Both the position numbers and the translations under genes were made by a program. From Novosphingobium rosa NBRC 15208 (GTDB lineage Bacteria > Pseudomonadota > Alphaproteobacteria > Sphingomonadales > Sphingomonadaceae), in assembly GCF_001598555.1 (NCBI RefSeq), contig NZ_BCZE01000063.1:1-47750 (forward strand): 47,750 bases of DNA. The letters are read 5' to 3'. The notes beneath the pieces are model-generated. The model had not been told where the DNA came from, did no database searches, and saw only the letters and a program-made list of their open reading frames with translations. Positions 1 to 10,157 of this stretch are shown in pieces. How positions within the stretch are numbered: the first letter of the stretch is position 1; every line of letters begins with the position of its first letter.

Positions 1-9
1 ATCTTCCTT
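1..9. repeat. possible right edge of another dispersed repeat copy, cut by the window
   Basis: The first bases (ATCTTCCTTTTAC, running into the uvrB stop) resemble the T-rich sequence just outside the right-hand hairpin of the repeat copies described below, where CTCGC is followed by ATCTTC and more T-rich sequence. uvrB would then sit like tadC, rnhA and the amidohydrolase, with its 3' end against a repeat. The hairpin itself is outside the window, so this is an inference from about 13 bases. Confidence 0.3.
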
Positions 10-2196
<2,187 letters not shown>

Positions 2197-2417
2197 GGGG
2201 AGGTTATGGGCGTTCGCCTATCGTTCCGCAAGAGTGGCCGGGGCGGCGGCGCGGATTTCCGAAGGCGAAATGCACGGGGTGACCGAAAGTTGCGCGGGAG
2301 CCTGCCCCGAAAAAATAAGTTTCGCAAGTGCAGCAATGACGCTTGGCAAGGCCTTTGGTTTCATGCAGCTTCCTGGCAACGAGGCGGCGTGCGGTTTTGC
2401 TGCCTGATGGGGTGCCG

Positions 2418-3851
2418 ATGACAACAACCACCTTCTCGCATTATGACGAGATGATCGATGGCCAGGGGCAGGTCCGCCCCGCCTATGCCGGCTATCGCGA
2501 GTGGTACGATGCGCAGGACCCGCGCTGGATGATGAAGCAGGGCAAGCAGGCCGAAAGCTTCTTCCGCCGCACCGGCATCACCTTCAACGTCTATGGCGAG
2601 GATGCCGGGCAGGAGCGCCTGATCCCCTTCGACATGATCCCGCGCATTGTCACGGCGGATGAGTGGAAGAAGCTCTCCGTCGGCATCGAGCAGCGGGTGC
2701 GCGCGATCAACGCCTTCCTGCATGACCTCTATCACAAGCGCGAGATCGTGAAGGCCGGCAAGGTGCCCGAGCGCGTGCTGAAGGGGAACGAGGCCTTTCT
2801 GCCCCAGATGGTGGGCTTCACGCCTCCCGGAGAGGTCTACACCCATATCGTCGGCGTCGATCTGGTGCGCACCGGGCCCGATGAGTTCATGGTGCTGGAG
2901 GACAATGCGCGCACGCCCAGCGGCGTCTCCTATATGCTGGAGAACCGCGAAACGATGATGGCGATGTTTCCGGAACTGTTCAGCAAGGTGCAGGTTCAGC
3001 CGGTGTCGGACTATCCGCGCGCGCTGGCCCGCAGCCTTGCCGCCTGCGCGCCGCCTGCCGCCAATGGCCATCGCCCCACCGTGGCGGTGTTGACGCCGGG
3101 CATCTACAACTCCGCCTATTTCGAACATGCCTTTCTGGCCGACCAGATGGGCGCCGAACTGGTCGAGGGCGGCGATCTGCGGGTTGTCGATGGCCGCGTC
3201 TGCATGCGCACCACGCGGGGCTGGACGGCGATCGATGTGCTGTACCGGCGCGTGGACGATAATTTCCTCGATCCGCTGACCTTCAATCCTTCCAGCGTGC
3301 TGGGCGTGCCCGGCATCATGGATGTCTATCGCGCGGGCGGGATCACCATCGCCAATGCGCCGGGCACGGGCATTGCGGACGACAAGGCGATCTACTCGTT
3401 CATGCCCGAGATCGTGGAGTTCTACACCGGCGAGAAGCCGATCCTGAAGAACGTGCCGACATGGCGCTGCGCCGAGGCGGATTCACTGGCCTATGTGCTG
3501 GATCATCTGCCCGAACTGGTCGTGAAGGAGGTTCACGGCAGCGGCGGCTATGGCATGCTGATCGGCCCGACCTCGTCCAAGAGCGAGATCGCGGCCTTCG
3601 AGAAGAAGCTGCGCGCACGTCCGGAAAATTACATCGCCCAGCCCACGCTGTCGCTCTCCACCGTGCCGATCTTCACCAAGGCGGGGCTGGCGCCGCGCCA
3701 TGTGGATCTGCGGCCCTTTGTGCTGGTGTCGCCCAACGGAATCAACATCACGCCGGGGGGGCTGACGCGCGTGGCGCTCAAGAAAGGCTCGCTGGTGGTC
3801 AATTCCAGCCAGGGCGGGGGCACGAAAGACAGTTGGGTGCTGGCGGAATGA
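2418..3851 (+). CDS. circularly permuted ATP-grasp type 2 protein (COG2308)
   Basis: First gene of the Anbu operon. The family is predicted to form peptide or amide bonds using ATP; the substrate is not established. The 477-residue protein carries the family signatures: EDNARTPSG near residue 160, a glycine-rich nucleotide loop EVHGSGGYGM near 370, RHVDLRPFVL near 430, and the C-terminal QGGGTKDSWV. The ATG at 2418 is preferred over an in-frame TTG 75 bases upstream, because family homology begins with FSHYDEM and GGGGTG precedes the ATG at ribosome-binding distance. It is 16 bases from the alpha-E gene. Iyer, Aravind and colleagues predicted from gene neighbourhoods that such ATP-grasp/alpha-E/transglutaminase/Anbu clusters make and remove peptide tags. 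That prediction fits here but is not shown by the sequence. Confidence 0.93.
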   Translation: MTTTTFSHYDEMIDGQGQVRPAYAGYREWYDAQDPRWMMKQGKQAESFFRRTGITFNVYGEDAGQERLIPFDMIPRIVTADEWKKLSVGIEQRVRAINAFLHDLYHKREIVKAGKVPERVLKGNEAFLPQMVGFTPPGEVYTHIVGVDLVRTGPDEFMVLEDNARTPSGVSYMLENRETMMAMFPELFSKVQVQPVSDYPRALARSLAACAPPAANGHRPTVAVLTPGIYNSAYFEHAFLADQMGAELVEGGDLRVVDGRVCMRTTRGWTAIDVLYRRVDDNFLDPLTFNPSSVLGVPGIMDVYRAGGITIANAPGTGIADDKAIYSFMPEIVEFYTGEKPILKNVPTWRCAEADSLAYVLDHLPELVVKEVHGSGGYGMLIGPTSSKSEIAAFEKKLRARPENYIAQPTLSLSTVPIFTKAGLAPRHVDLRPFVLVSPNGINITPGGLTRVALKKGSLVVNSSQGGGTKDSWVLAE

Positions 3852-3867
3852 TGGGGGATAACGTCTG

Positions 3868-4812
3868 ATGCTGGGTCGTTCCGCCTGGGGCTTGTTCTGG
3901 ATGTTCCGCTATCTGGAGCGGGCCGAGAACACCGCGCGCATGCTTGATGCCGGTTTCCGCATGGCGCTGACCCGCGGGCTCTCCGCTGCCAGCGATGAAT
4001 GGCGCAGCGTGCTGATCACGCTGGGGCTGGAGGAGGCTTTCGCCGCCACCGGCCTTGAGCATAGCGGCCATATCATCACCAATTTCGTGCTGCGCTCACC
4101 CGAGAATGCCGACAGCGTGCTGGCCATGATGGAGAATGCGCGCACCAATGCCCGCATGGTCCGCACCGCCATCACGCGTGAGGTCTGGGAAGCCACCAAT
4201 GAAAGCTGGATGATCCTGAAAGAGGTGCTCTCCCGCCCGGTGCGAGAGGCCGATCTGGGCGAGGCGCTCGACACCATCCGCCGCCAGACCATGCTGGTGC
4301 GCGGCGCGATGGAAGGCACCATGCTGCGCAACGACATCTACAATTTCGCCTATATGGGCACCCATATCGAGCGCGCCGACAACACCGCGCGCATCCTCGA
4401 TGTGAAATATCATGTGCTGCTGCCCTCGCTGGCCTGGGTCGGTTCGCGGCTGGACAATGCGCAGTGGGAGATGGTGCTGCGCTCGGTCTCGGGCGAGCGG
4501 GCGTTCCGCTGGATGAATGCCGGCGCGCTCGATCCCAAGGGCATCGCCGAATTCCTGATCCTCGACGGGCGTTTCCCGCGCTCTCTGGCCTTTTGCTATG
4601 ACAAGCTGGCCAGCAACATGGCCAGCCTGGCCTATGGCTATGGCGAGGCCGCGCCCTCGCACGAGCTGCTGCGTCAGGCGAATGCCCGCTTGCAGCAGAC
4701 CGGCATCGCGCAGATCTTCGAATTCGGTCTGCACGAATTCATCACCCAGTTCATCAACACCAACCGCCAGATCGCCGACGCCATCGCCGCCGATTATCGC
4801 TTCACCGAGTAA
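3868..4812 (+). CDS. alpha-E domain protein (COG2307)
   Basis: All-helical protein of 314 residues, partner of the preceding circularly permuted ATP-grasp enzyme. The family-defining N-terminus (LGRSAWGLFWMFRYLERAEN) and the internal copy of the same helix pattern (YMGTHIERADNTARILD near residue 165) are both present, so the protein looks like a duplicated helical unit with conserved Arg/Glu pairs. No signal peptide or membrane segment. The biochemical role is unknown; the constant pairing with COG2308 and a transglutaminase suggests an accessory or second catalytic module in peptide modification. The ATG lies 16 bases after the ATP-grasp stop and follows GGGGGAT, consistent with translation within one mRNA. 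Confidence 0.92.
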   Translation: MLGRSAWGLFWMFRYLERAENTARMLDAGFRMALTRGLSAASDEWRSVLITLGLEEAFAATGLEHSGHIITNFVLRSPENADSVLAMMENARTNARMVRTAITREVWEATNESWMILKEVLSRPVREADLGEALDTIRRQTMLVRGAMEGTMLRNDIYNFAYMGTHIERADNTARILDVKYHVLLPSLAWVGSRLDNAQWEMVLRSVSGERAFRWMNAGALDPKGIAEFLILDGRFPRSLAFCYDKLASNMASLAYGYGEAAPSHELLRQANARLQQTGIAQIFEFGLHEFITQFINTNRQIADAIAADYRFTE

Positions 4813-4827
4813 GGCAGGAGCCGCCCC

Positions 4828-5643
4828 ATGCGCATCGCCATCAGCCATACCACGCGCTATCGCTTCGATGATCCGGCGCGTTACGGGGTGCAGCGCCTGC
4901 GGTTGCGGCCGCGCCAATGCGCGGTGCAGGATGTGCTGGAATGGCAGATGGCCGTGGATGGCGGTGTGATCGAGGCGGCTTATGACGACCACAACGGCAA
5001 TGCCACCACGCTGATTTCCTTCGGCAATGACGTGGAAGAAGTGGCCATCACCACCAGCGCTCTGGTCGAGGTGCGCGATACGGCGGGGATGGTCGGCCCG
5101 CATGCCGGTTTCATGCCGCTCTGGCTCTTCACCAACCAGACCGCGCTGACCAGACCTGGCCCGAAGCTGAAGGCGCTGGCCCGCGACTTTCCGCTGGAAG
5201 ATGTCAATGTGCTCGATACGCTGCACGCCCTGTCGCGCGCGGTGGGTGAGATGGTGACCTATGAAAAGGGCGCCACCGATGCCACCACCACCGCCGAACA
5301 GGCGCTGGAACTGGGCAAGGGCGTCTGTCAGGACCATGCCCATGTCTTTATCGGCGCGGCGCGGCTGCTGGGCGTGCCCGCGCGTTACGTTTCGGGCTAT
5401 CTGCTGATGGACACCGGCACCGCGCAGGATGCCGGCCACGCCTGGGCCGAGGCGCATATTCCCGGCCTTGGCTGGGTGGGCTTCGATCCTTCCAACGAAA
5501 TCTGCCCGGACAGCCGCTATGTCCGCGTCGCCCTTGGCGCCGATTATGCCGAGGCCGCGCCCGTCACCAGCCTTGTGCCCGGCGGGGGCCGCGCTGGCCT
5601 CTCGGTGGCGCTGGATGTGGCCCAGCAATTGATGGCCCAATAA
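4828..5643 (+). CDS. transglutaminase-like cysteine peptidase (COG1305)
   Basis: Papain-fold protein of 271 residues. The N-terminal bacterial transglutaminase beta domain (MRIAISHTTRYRFDDPA) is followed by the catalytic core with Cys167 in GKGVCQDHAH, His204 in AGHAWAEAH and Asp220 in WVGFDPSNE, a complete Cys-His-Asp triad. It has no signal peptide, so it probably acts in the cytoplasm. In this gene neighbourhood such proteins are thought to cleave or transfer peptide amide bonds rather than crosslink proteins. It starts 15 bases after the alpha-E stop; GGCAGGAG lies just upstream of the ATG. The next gene, anbu, is separated by a longer 163-bp spacer that contains a hairpin. Confidence 0.93.
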   Translation: MRIAISHTTRYRFDDPARYGVQRLRLRPRQCAVQDVLEWQMAVDGGVIEAAYDDHNGNATTLISFGNDVEEVAITTSALVEVRDTAGMVGPHAGFMPLWLFTNQTALTRPGPKLKALARDFPLEDVNVLDTLHALSRAVGEMVTYEKGATDATTTAEQALELGKGVCQDHAHVFIGAARLLGVPARYVSGYLLMDTGTAQDAGHAWAEAHIPGLGWVGFDPSNEICPDSRYVRVALGADYAEAAPVTSLVPGGGRAGLSVALDVAQQLMAQ

Positions 5644-5752
5644 TCGACGGCTCTAACCTGCTGACACCTCTGTACATTGCCCGATCCAGCCACGGCAAGC
5701 GGTGTTAAATGCGCGACACTATGCTTGACGCGGCAAGAGCGAATGCCCAGCA

Positions 5753-5779
5753 ACCCGGCGAAACGAATCGACGCCGGGT
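5753..5779 (+). promoter_or_regulatory. hairpin in the leader of the Anbu gene
   Basis: ACCCGGCG and CGCCGGGT form a perfect 8-bp stem around an 11-base loop, ending 27 bases before the anbu ATG. No T-tract follows, so it is not an obvious terminator. A TTGACG box at 5725-5730 could be a -35 element for a separate anbu promoter, but no convincing -10 lies 16-18 bases further on. It may tune Anbu expression relative to the three upstream genes. Confidence 0.4.
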
Positions 5780-5806
5780 CGTGACTGGCGGCAACAGGAA
5801 CACGAA

Positions 5807-6550
5807 ATGACCTATTGTGTTGGCATGATGCTGGAGGCCGGGCTCGTGCTGATGAGCGACACCCGGACCAATTCGGGCGTCGACAACATCTCCACCTTCC
5901 GCAAGATGCACAGCTGGTCGGTGCCCGGCGAGCGCATGGTCGCGCTGATGACCAGCGGCAATCTCGCCACCACGCAGGCCGTCGTCGCGCGCCTTGAAGA
6001 ACGCAATAAGGCCCGCGCCGACCGCAAGAACGACCTGCTCCAGCTGCCCACCATGTTCGCCATGGCCGAACACGTCGGCAAGCTGCTGCGCGAAACCATC
6101 GCCGACCGCGACGAGGACAATGGCCCCGAAGCCTCCGGCCAGTTCGGCGCCACGCTGATCCTTGCCGGGCAGATCAAGGGCATGGGGATGCACCTCTACC
6201 TGATCTACCCCGAAGGCAATTTCATCGAGGCCAGCTTCGACACGCCCTTCTTCCAGATTGGCGAGACCAAATATGGCCGCCCCATCATCCTGCGCGGCTA
6301 CGACCGCAAGATGGGCTTCGAGGATGCGGTGAAGCTGATGATGGTCAGCTTCGATTCGACCCTGAAAGCCAACCTGTCGGTCGGCATGCCGCTGGACCTG
6401 CTGGTGGTGGCGAAAGACAAGTTCGAGCCGCTGCACGAGATACGGATCACCGATGCCGACCCATGGTATCGCAGCCTCTCCGCCGGGTGGAGCGACGCCC
6501 TGCGCGCGGCGCTGGACGGGCTGCCGGATTATCCGTTTCACGCAAGATAA
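5807..6550 (+). CDS. Anbu, proteasome-related Ntn-hydrolase peptidase (COG3484)
   Basis: Ancestral beta subunit-type member of the HslV/20S proteasome superfamily, 247 residues. Removal of Met1 exposes Thr1 (MTYCVGM); counting from it, Asp17 lies in SDTRTN and a lysine at 32 in FRKMHSW, the classical Thr/Asp/Lys catalytic set. The length is well above HslV (about 175) because of a C-terminal extension, as is normal for Anbu. Published structures of Anbu from other bacteria show open helical or lock-washer assemblies, unlike closed proteasome rings; the natural substrates are unknown. It closes the ATP-grasp/alpha-E/transglutaminase operon, is preceded by a 163-bp spacer with a hairpin, and is followed three bases later by a dispersed repeat facing tadC. 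No dedicated unfoldase gene is adjacent. Confidence 0.94.
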   Translation: MTYCVGMMLEAGLVLMSDTRTNSGVDNISTFRKMHSWSVPGERMVALMTSGNLATTQAVVARLEERNKARADRKNDLLQLPTMFAMAEHVGKLLRETIADRDEDNGPEASGQFGATLILAGQIKGMGMHLYLIYPEGNFIEASFDTPFFQIGETKYGRPIILRGYDRKMGFEDAVKLMMVSFDSTLKANLSVGMPLDLLVVAKDKFEPLHEIRITDADPWYRSLSAGWSDALRAALDGLPDYPFHAR

Positions 6551-6553
6551 AAA

Positions 6554-6798
6554 GGAAGATGCGAGGGGGTTACCCCCTCGCGCTCCCATTCCGTCTTCCG
6601 GCGATAGGGCTGCGGCGCCCGGTCGTAGCGCGCCAACTTTCCACCTGCGCAAGGCAAGGCGTCGCAGGCAGTTTCCCATGATCGAGAAGGTGCGCGGGCA
6701 TTTTAAAGCCTGCGGCGCGGCGACCTTGCTCTGCTGCCGAACCCGAAACGCAAGGCAGACATTAAAGGGAGCGCGAGGGCGATGGCCCTCGCACCTTA
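6554..6798 (+). repeat. dispersed three-hairpin repeat, copy 1
   Basis: Lies between the convergent ends of anbu and tadC. Left end hairpin 6561-6581 (stem GCGAGGGGG, loop TTA), central hairpin with arms 6659-6669 and 6708-6718 (GCGTCGCAGGC against GCCTGCGGCGC, one wobble), right end hairpin 6773-6792 (stem GCGAGGGC, loop GATG). The two ends form an inverted repeat that includes GCTCCC/GGGAGC. A purine-rich stretch precedes the left end and a T-rich stretch (CCTTACCTTTTCT) follows the right end, so each strand shows hairpin followed by T-rich sequence. Small reading frames inside it differ between copies and are not genes. Confidence 0.93.
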
Positions 6799-6813
6799 CC
6801 TTTTCTGAACCCC

Positions 6814-7827
6814 TTAATGCGGCTTGGTCGACCCGTTCGAGAATGCATCCGCGATCGAGCACGCTGCCGGACCCAAAATCACCACGAACAGCACCGGCAG
6901 AATGAACAGGATCAGCGGCACGGTCATGATCGCGGGCAGGCGGGCGGCTTTTTCCTCGGCGCGCATCATGCGCTCGTTGCGGAACTCCGCCGACAGAACG
7001 CGCAGGGCGGAGGCCAGCGGCGTACCATAGCGCTCGGTCTGGATCATGGTGGTGACCACGCCGCGCACGGCGTCAAGTTGCACGCGATAGGCCAGATTTT
7101 CAAACGCCTGGCGGCGCTCCGACAAGAACGACAGCTCGATGGCGGTCAGCGAGAATTCGTCGCCCAGCTCGGCGTAGGCGCGGCCCAGTTCTCGGGCCAC
7201 GCGGTTGAAGGCGGCGTCCACGGTCAGGCCTGCCTCGGCGCAGATCACCAGCAGGTCCAGCGCGTCGGGCAGGCCCTTGCGAATGGCGGCGGTGCGCTTG
7301 GAAATGAGGTTGTTGAGATAGATGTCGGGCCCCTTGTAGCCCGCGCCCAGCGCGGCGGCGAAGCCCATGAAGCGCTTGAAGGATGACCATTCGGGGAAGT
7401 AGTTCGCCCAATAGATGATCGACGCCGCGATGCCGCCCAGCACGATGGGGGCGACGAGGCGGCCAAGGATGACCACCACGGCCAGTTCCTTGTTGCGGAT
7501 GCCCGCCTGCGCCAGGCGCTGCGTGGCCTCCTGGATCTGGCTGTCCTGCAGGCCGTTCAGCTTGTTGAGGATGGTGCGGATGCGGTCGGTGGTTTCCGAG
7601 CGGCGGACCAGCTGGGCGCGCTTTTTCGGGTTGATGGCGACGATGCCCGCCTTCAGCTCCTCGCGCCTTTCGTTCAGGGCCTTCACGCGCTTGGCCATGG
7701 GGTCGCGGATGGTCAGCGCCATGTAGATCACGGCGACGACCAGCCCGGCGGCGATCACGGCCAGGATCGTGCCGAGCCACACCACATCCACGCCGAAGAG
7801 CATGCCATTGTGAATTTGATGGTCCAT
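6814..7827 (-). CDS. tadC: Tad pilus inner-membrane platform protein TadC (T2SS GspF family)
   Basis: Polytopic inner-membrane protein of 337 residues that with TadB forms the platform on which the Tad/Flp pilus is assembled. There is an N-terminal membrane segment near residues 12-37, a pair of hydrophobic stretches around 105-150, the GspF-type cytoplasmic region with AEAGLTVDAAFNRVARELG, and a C-terminal membrane anchor (LPAIMTVPLILFILPVLFVV). It is the last gene of the minus-strand Tad operon, 7 bases after tadB, and ends against repeat copy 1. Its partner ATPase (CpaF/TadA) is not encoded in this cluster. Confidence 0.92.
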   Translation of the reverse strand: MDHQIHNGMLFGVDVVWLGTILAVIAAGLVVAVIYMALTIRDPMAKRVKALNERREELKAGIVAINPKKRAQLVRRSETTDRIRTILNKLNGLQDSQIQEATQRLAQAGIRNKELAVVVILGRLVAPIVLGGIAASIIYWANYFPEWSSFKRFMGFAAALGAGYKGPDIYLNNLISKRTAAIRKGLPDALDLLVICAEAGLTVDAAFNRVARELGRAYAELGDEFSLTAIELSFLSERRQAFENLAYRVQLDAVRGVVTTMIQTERYGTPLASALRVLSAEFRNERMMRAEEKAARLPAIMTVPLILFILPVLFVVILGPAACSIADAFSNGSTKPH

Positions 7828-7834
7828 GCGCCCC

Positions 7835-8806
7835 TCAGATCTCGAAATTGACCATCTTGGCCATGATGAAGGCGCCGATGCCCATCCAGATCAGGCCGCC
7901 CACGCCGGTGACGATCAGGCGCTGGTCCGAAAAGAAGCCTGAGAGGTAGGTGGGGTTCACCGTCCAGATCATGATGAAGACCATGAAGGGCAGGCAGCCC
8001 ACGATATAGGCCGATGCCTTGGATTCAGAGCTCATGGCCTTGATCTTCAGCTTCATCTGGGCGCGCTTGCGCAGCACGTCGGCCAGATTGGCCAGTGTTT
8101 CGGCAAGGTTGCCGCCGGTTTCGCGCTGGATCGCCAGCGTGATGCAGAAGAAGCTGAATTCGGGCATGTTGAGCCGGTCGGCGGTGTCCTGAAGGGCGTC
8201 CTCCATGGTGCGGCCGATCTTGATGCGTTCGGTCACCAGTTTGAACTCCTGACCCACCGGGCCGGGGATTTCGGTGGAGACCACATTGAGCGTCTCGGTG
8301 ACGGGCAGGCCGGAGCGCAGGCCGCGCACCAGCAGTTCGATGGCGTCGGGGAATTTGGACACGAACTGGTTGAGGCGTTTGCCGATCAGCATCCCCACCG
8401 CCATATGCGGAATGCCCGCCCCCACGATCAGGCCCACCGCCAGCGCCAGCACCAGACTGCCGCTCTTGAGCAGCACCAGCAGGCCGATCACCGCGGTGAT
8501 GCCGCCGCAGGCATAGAGATATTGCTGCACGGTCCAGTCACGGCCGGTGCGGTGCAGGCGCAGGGCCAGCGCCTCGCTGCGGCTGGCGGAACCGGCGATG
8601 CGCGGCATGTTGGGTTTGCGCGCGGCCACGGCGCGGCGCATCTGCGCCTCCATGCGGGCGTTGGCGCTGTCGGAATGGCGCAGGCGCAGCGATTGCAGGC
8701 GGCGCGCGCTTTCCTTGCCCGGATCGGGGCCGCCCAGCGCCAGCACCGCGATGCCCCCCAGCAGGGCCACGATCAGCACGATCAGAACGATCTGCACGCT
8801 ATCCAT
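7835..8806 (-). CDS. tadB: Tad pilus inner-membrane platform protein TadB (T2SS GspF family)
   Basis: Paralogue of TadC, 323 residues, with an N-terminal membrane segment (VQIVLIVLIVALLGGIAVLA), a double hydrophobic stretch near residues 100-135, and the GspF signature region LVRGLRSGLPVTETLNVV followed by the ETGGNLAETLANLADVLR motif typical of TadB. A C-terminal hairpin of membrane segments ends the protein. It lies 55 bases downstream of cpaE. In most Tad operons the motor ATPase gene cpaF sits exactly in that position; here the gap is far too short to hold one. Role: membrane platform for pilin polymerisation. Confidence 0.93.
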   Translation of the reverse strand: MDSVQIVLIVLIVALLGGIAVLALGGPDPGKESARRLQSLRLRHSDSANARMEAQMRRAVAARKPNMPRIAGSASRSEALALRLHRTGRDWTVQQYLYACGGITAVIGLLVLLKSGSLVLALAVGLIVGAGIPHMAVGMLIGKRLNQFVSKFPDAIELLVRGLRSGLPVTETLNVVSTEIPGPVGQEFKLVTERIKIGRTMEDALQDTADRLNMPEFSFFCITLAIQRETGGNLAETLANLADVLRKRAQMKLKIKAMSSESKASAYIVGCLPFMVFIMIWTVNPTYLSGFFSDQRLIVTGVGGLIWMGIGAFIMAKMVNFEI

Positions 8807-8861
8807 CGTGAGGCATCACTTTCTTAACAAGCATCTGGCCTACAAGGCGCCCCGCCGCGGA

Positions 8862-10154
8862 TCAGGCCGAAGCCTTGGCGGGTTTGCCCTGATCCTTGCC
8901 CTTTTTCGGCAGGATCGACTTGAGATCGAACTTGCCGAGCAGAGACTTCTTCTCTTCCTTCTTGGCGGCGGGCGCACCCTCGCTCACGAAGCCGACAGCG
9001 CGCACCGCCTGAGCCAGATCGCGCATGGCCATGCCCGCCTTGGTGGCGCGGTTGGCTTCGGCGAAGGTCTGGCCCAGCTTGGCGGCGTGGGTGGCGGCCT
9101 TGAAGTCATAGGGGATCAGCATATCGATCTTGCGCTCGATGCTGGCCTCGAAATCGGCCTTGCTGATCTCGATCGTGCCGACCTGCACCTTGTTGGCCAC
9201 CACCATCACATGGATATGCGGGGCATTGCCCTTCAGCCAGGACAGGATGCGGATCGAATCGCGCGCGCCGGCCAGCGTCAGCTCGGTGGCGACGATCGCC
9301 ACATTGGCGTCGGCCAGCAGCTGCGGGAAGTTGATCAGCATGTTGCGCGGCAGATCGACGACCGTCATCTGGAAGGCGTTGCGGAACTCCTGCTCCAGAT
9401 GGAGGAAGGCGCTGCCATCGGTCATCAGCGGCTGGTTGATCGGCGCTTCGGCGGAAAGAATCGCCAGATTGTCATTGGCGCGGATCATCGCGCGCTCGAT
9501 GAACAGGCCGTCGATGCGGCTGGGGTTCTCGATGGCGTCGGTCAGGCCCCGGCCCGGCTCCAGATCCAGGCTGAGCGCGCCGGTGCCGAAATGGATGTCC
9601 AGATCGAGCAGGGCGGTGGGATGGTTGTGGTCGGTGGCGAACAGCCAGGCCAGCGAGGTGGCCAGGGTGGAGGCGCCCACGCCGCCGCGCGTGCCGATCA
9701 CGGCGGTGGAGATATGGCGGGCCTCGCCGCCTTCCTCGTGGCGCGGCTGCGAGAAGAAGGCCTGCGCGCTCAGCAGCGCCTCATGCACGGCATGGGGCTG
9801 CAAGGGCTTGAGCAGATAATCGTGAATGCCGCTGGAGAGCAGATCGCGATAGAGCCGCACATCGTTGAGCTGGCCGATCGCCAGCACCACCGTGCCCGGT
9901 TCGCAAACCTCGGCCAGGGCGTTGATGTCCGAGAGCGGATCGCCGCTTTCCGACAGGTCGACCATCAGGATATGCGGGCTGGAGGAAACCGCCAGCGCCT
10001 GCACCGCATTGCGCAATCCGCCGCGCTGGCACTTTTCCGGGGTCCAGCCCAGATCAGCGACCAGCGGGCGCAGCACATCGAGGCTGGCATCGTCGCTCAA
10101 AAAGGCGGCAAAGGGTTCGCGGGCCTGCTGGCCGACTTTCCACGGCGCGTTCAT
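8862..10154 (-). CDS. cpaE: CpaE/TadZ, pilus-localising MinD-like ATPase
   Basis: Protein of 430 residues that in Caulobacter and Aggregatibacter directs the Tad machine to its site. Residues 1-130 form an atypical receiver domain with Asp66 in MVDLSES in the phosphoacceptor position. The ParA/MinD-like domain follows, with the deviant Walker A GTRGGVGAST at 154-163; it lacks the second-lysine form KGGVGKS, as is usual for TadZ, so hydrolysis may be weak. Walker A' is DLDIHFG near 183. The C-terminus is lysine-rich (KKEEKKSLLGKFDLKSILPK) and probably contacts membrane or partners. It starts 3 bases after cpaD ends. Confidence 0.93.
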   Translation of the reverse strand: MNAPWKVGQQAREPFAAFLSDDASLDVLRPLVADLGWTPEKCQRGGLRNAVQALAVSSSPHILMVDLSESGDPLSDINALAEVCEPGTVVLAIGQLNDVRLYRDLLSSGIHDYLLKPLQPHAVHEALLSAQAFFSQPRHEEGGEARHISTAVIGTRGGVGASTLATSLAWLFATDHNHPTALLDLDIHFGTGALSLDLEPGRGLTDAIENPSRIDGLFIERAMIRANDNLAILSAEAPINQPLMTDGSAFLHLEQEFRNAFQMTVVDLPRNMLINFPQLLADANVAIVATELTLAGARDSIRILSWLKGNAPHIHVMVVANKVQVGTIEISKADFEASIERKIDMLIPYDFKAATHAAKLGQTFAEANRATKAGMAMRDLAQAVRAVGFVSEGAPAAKKEEKKSLLGKFDLKSILPKKGKDQGKPAKASA

Positions 10155-10157
10155 GGC

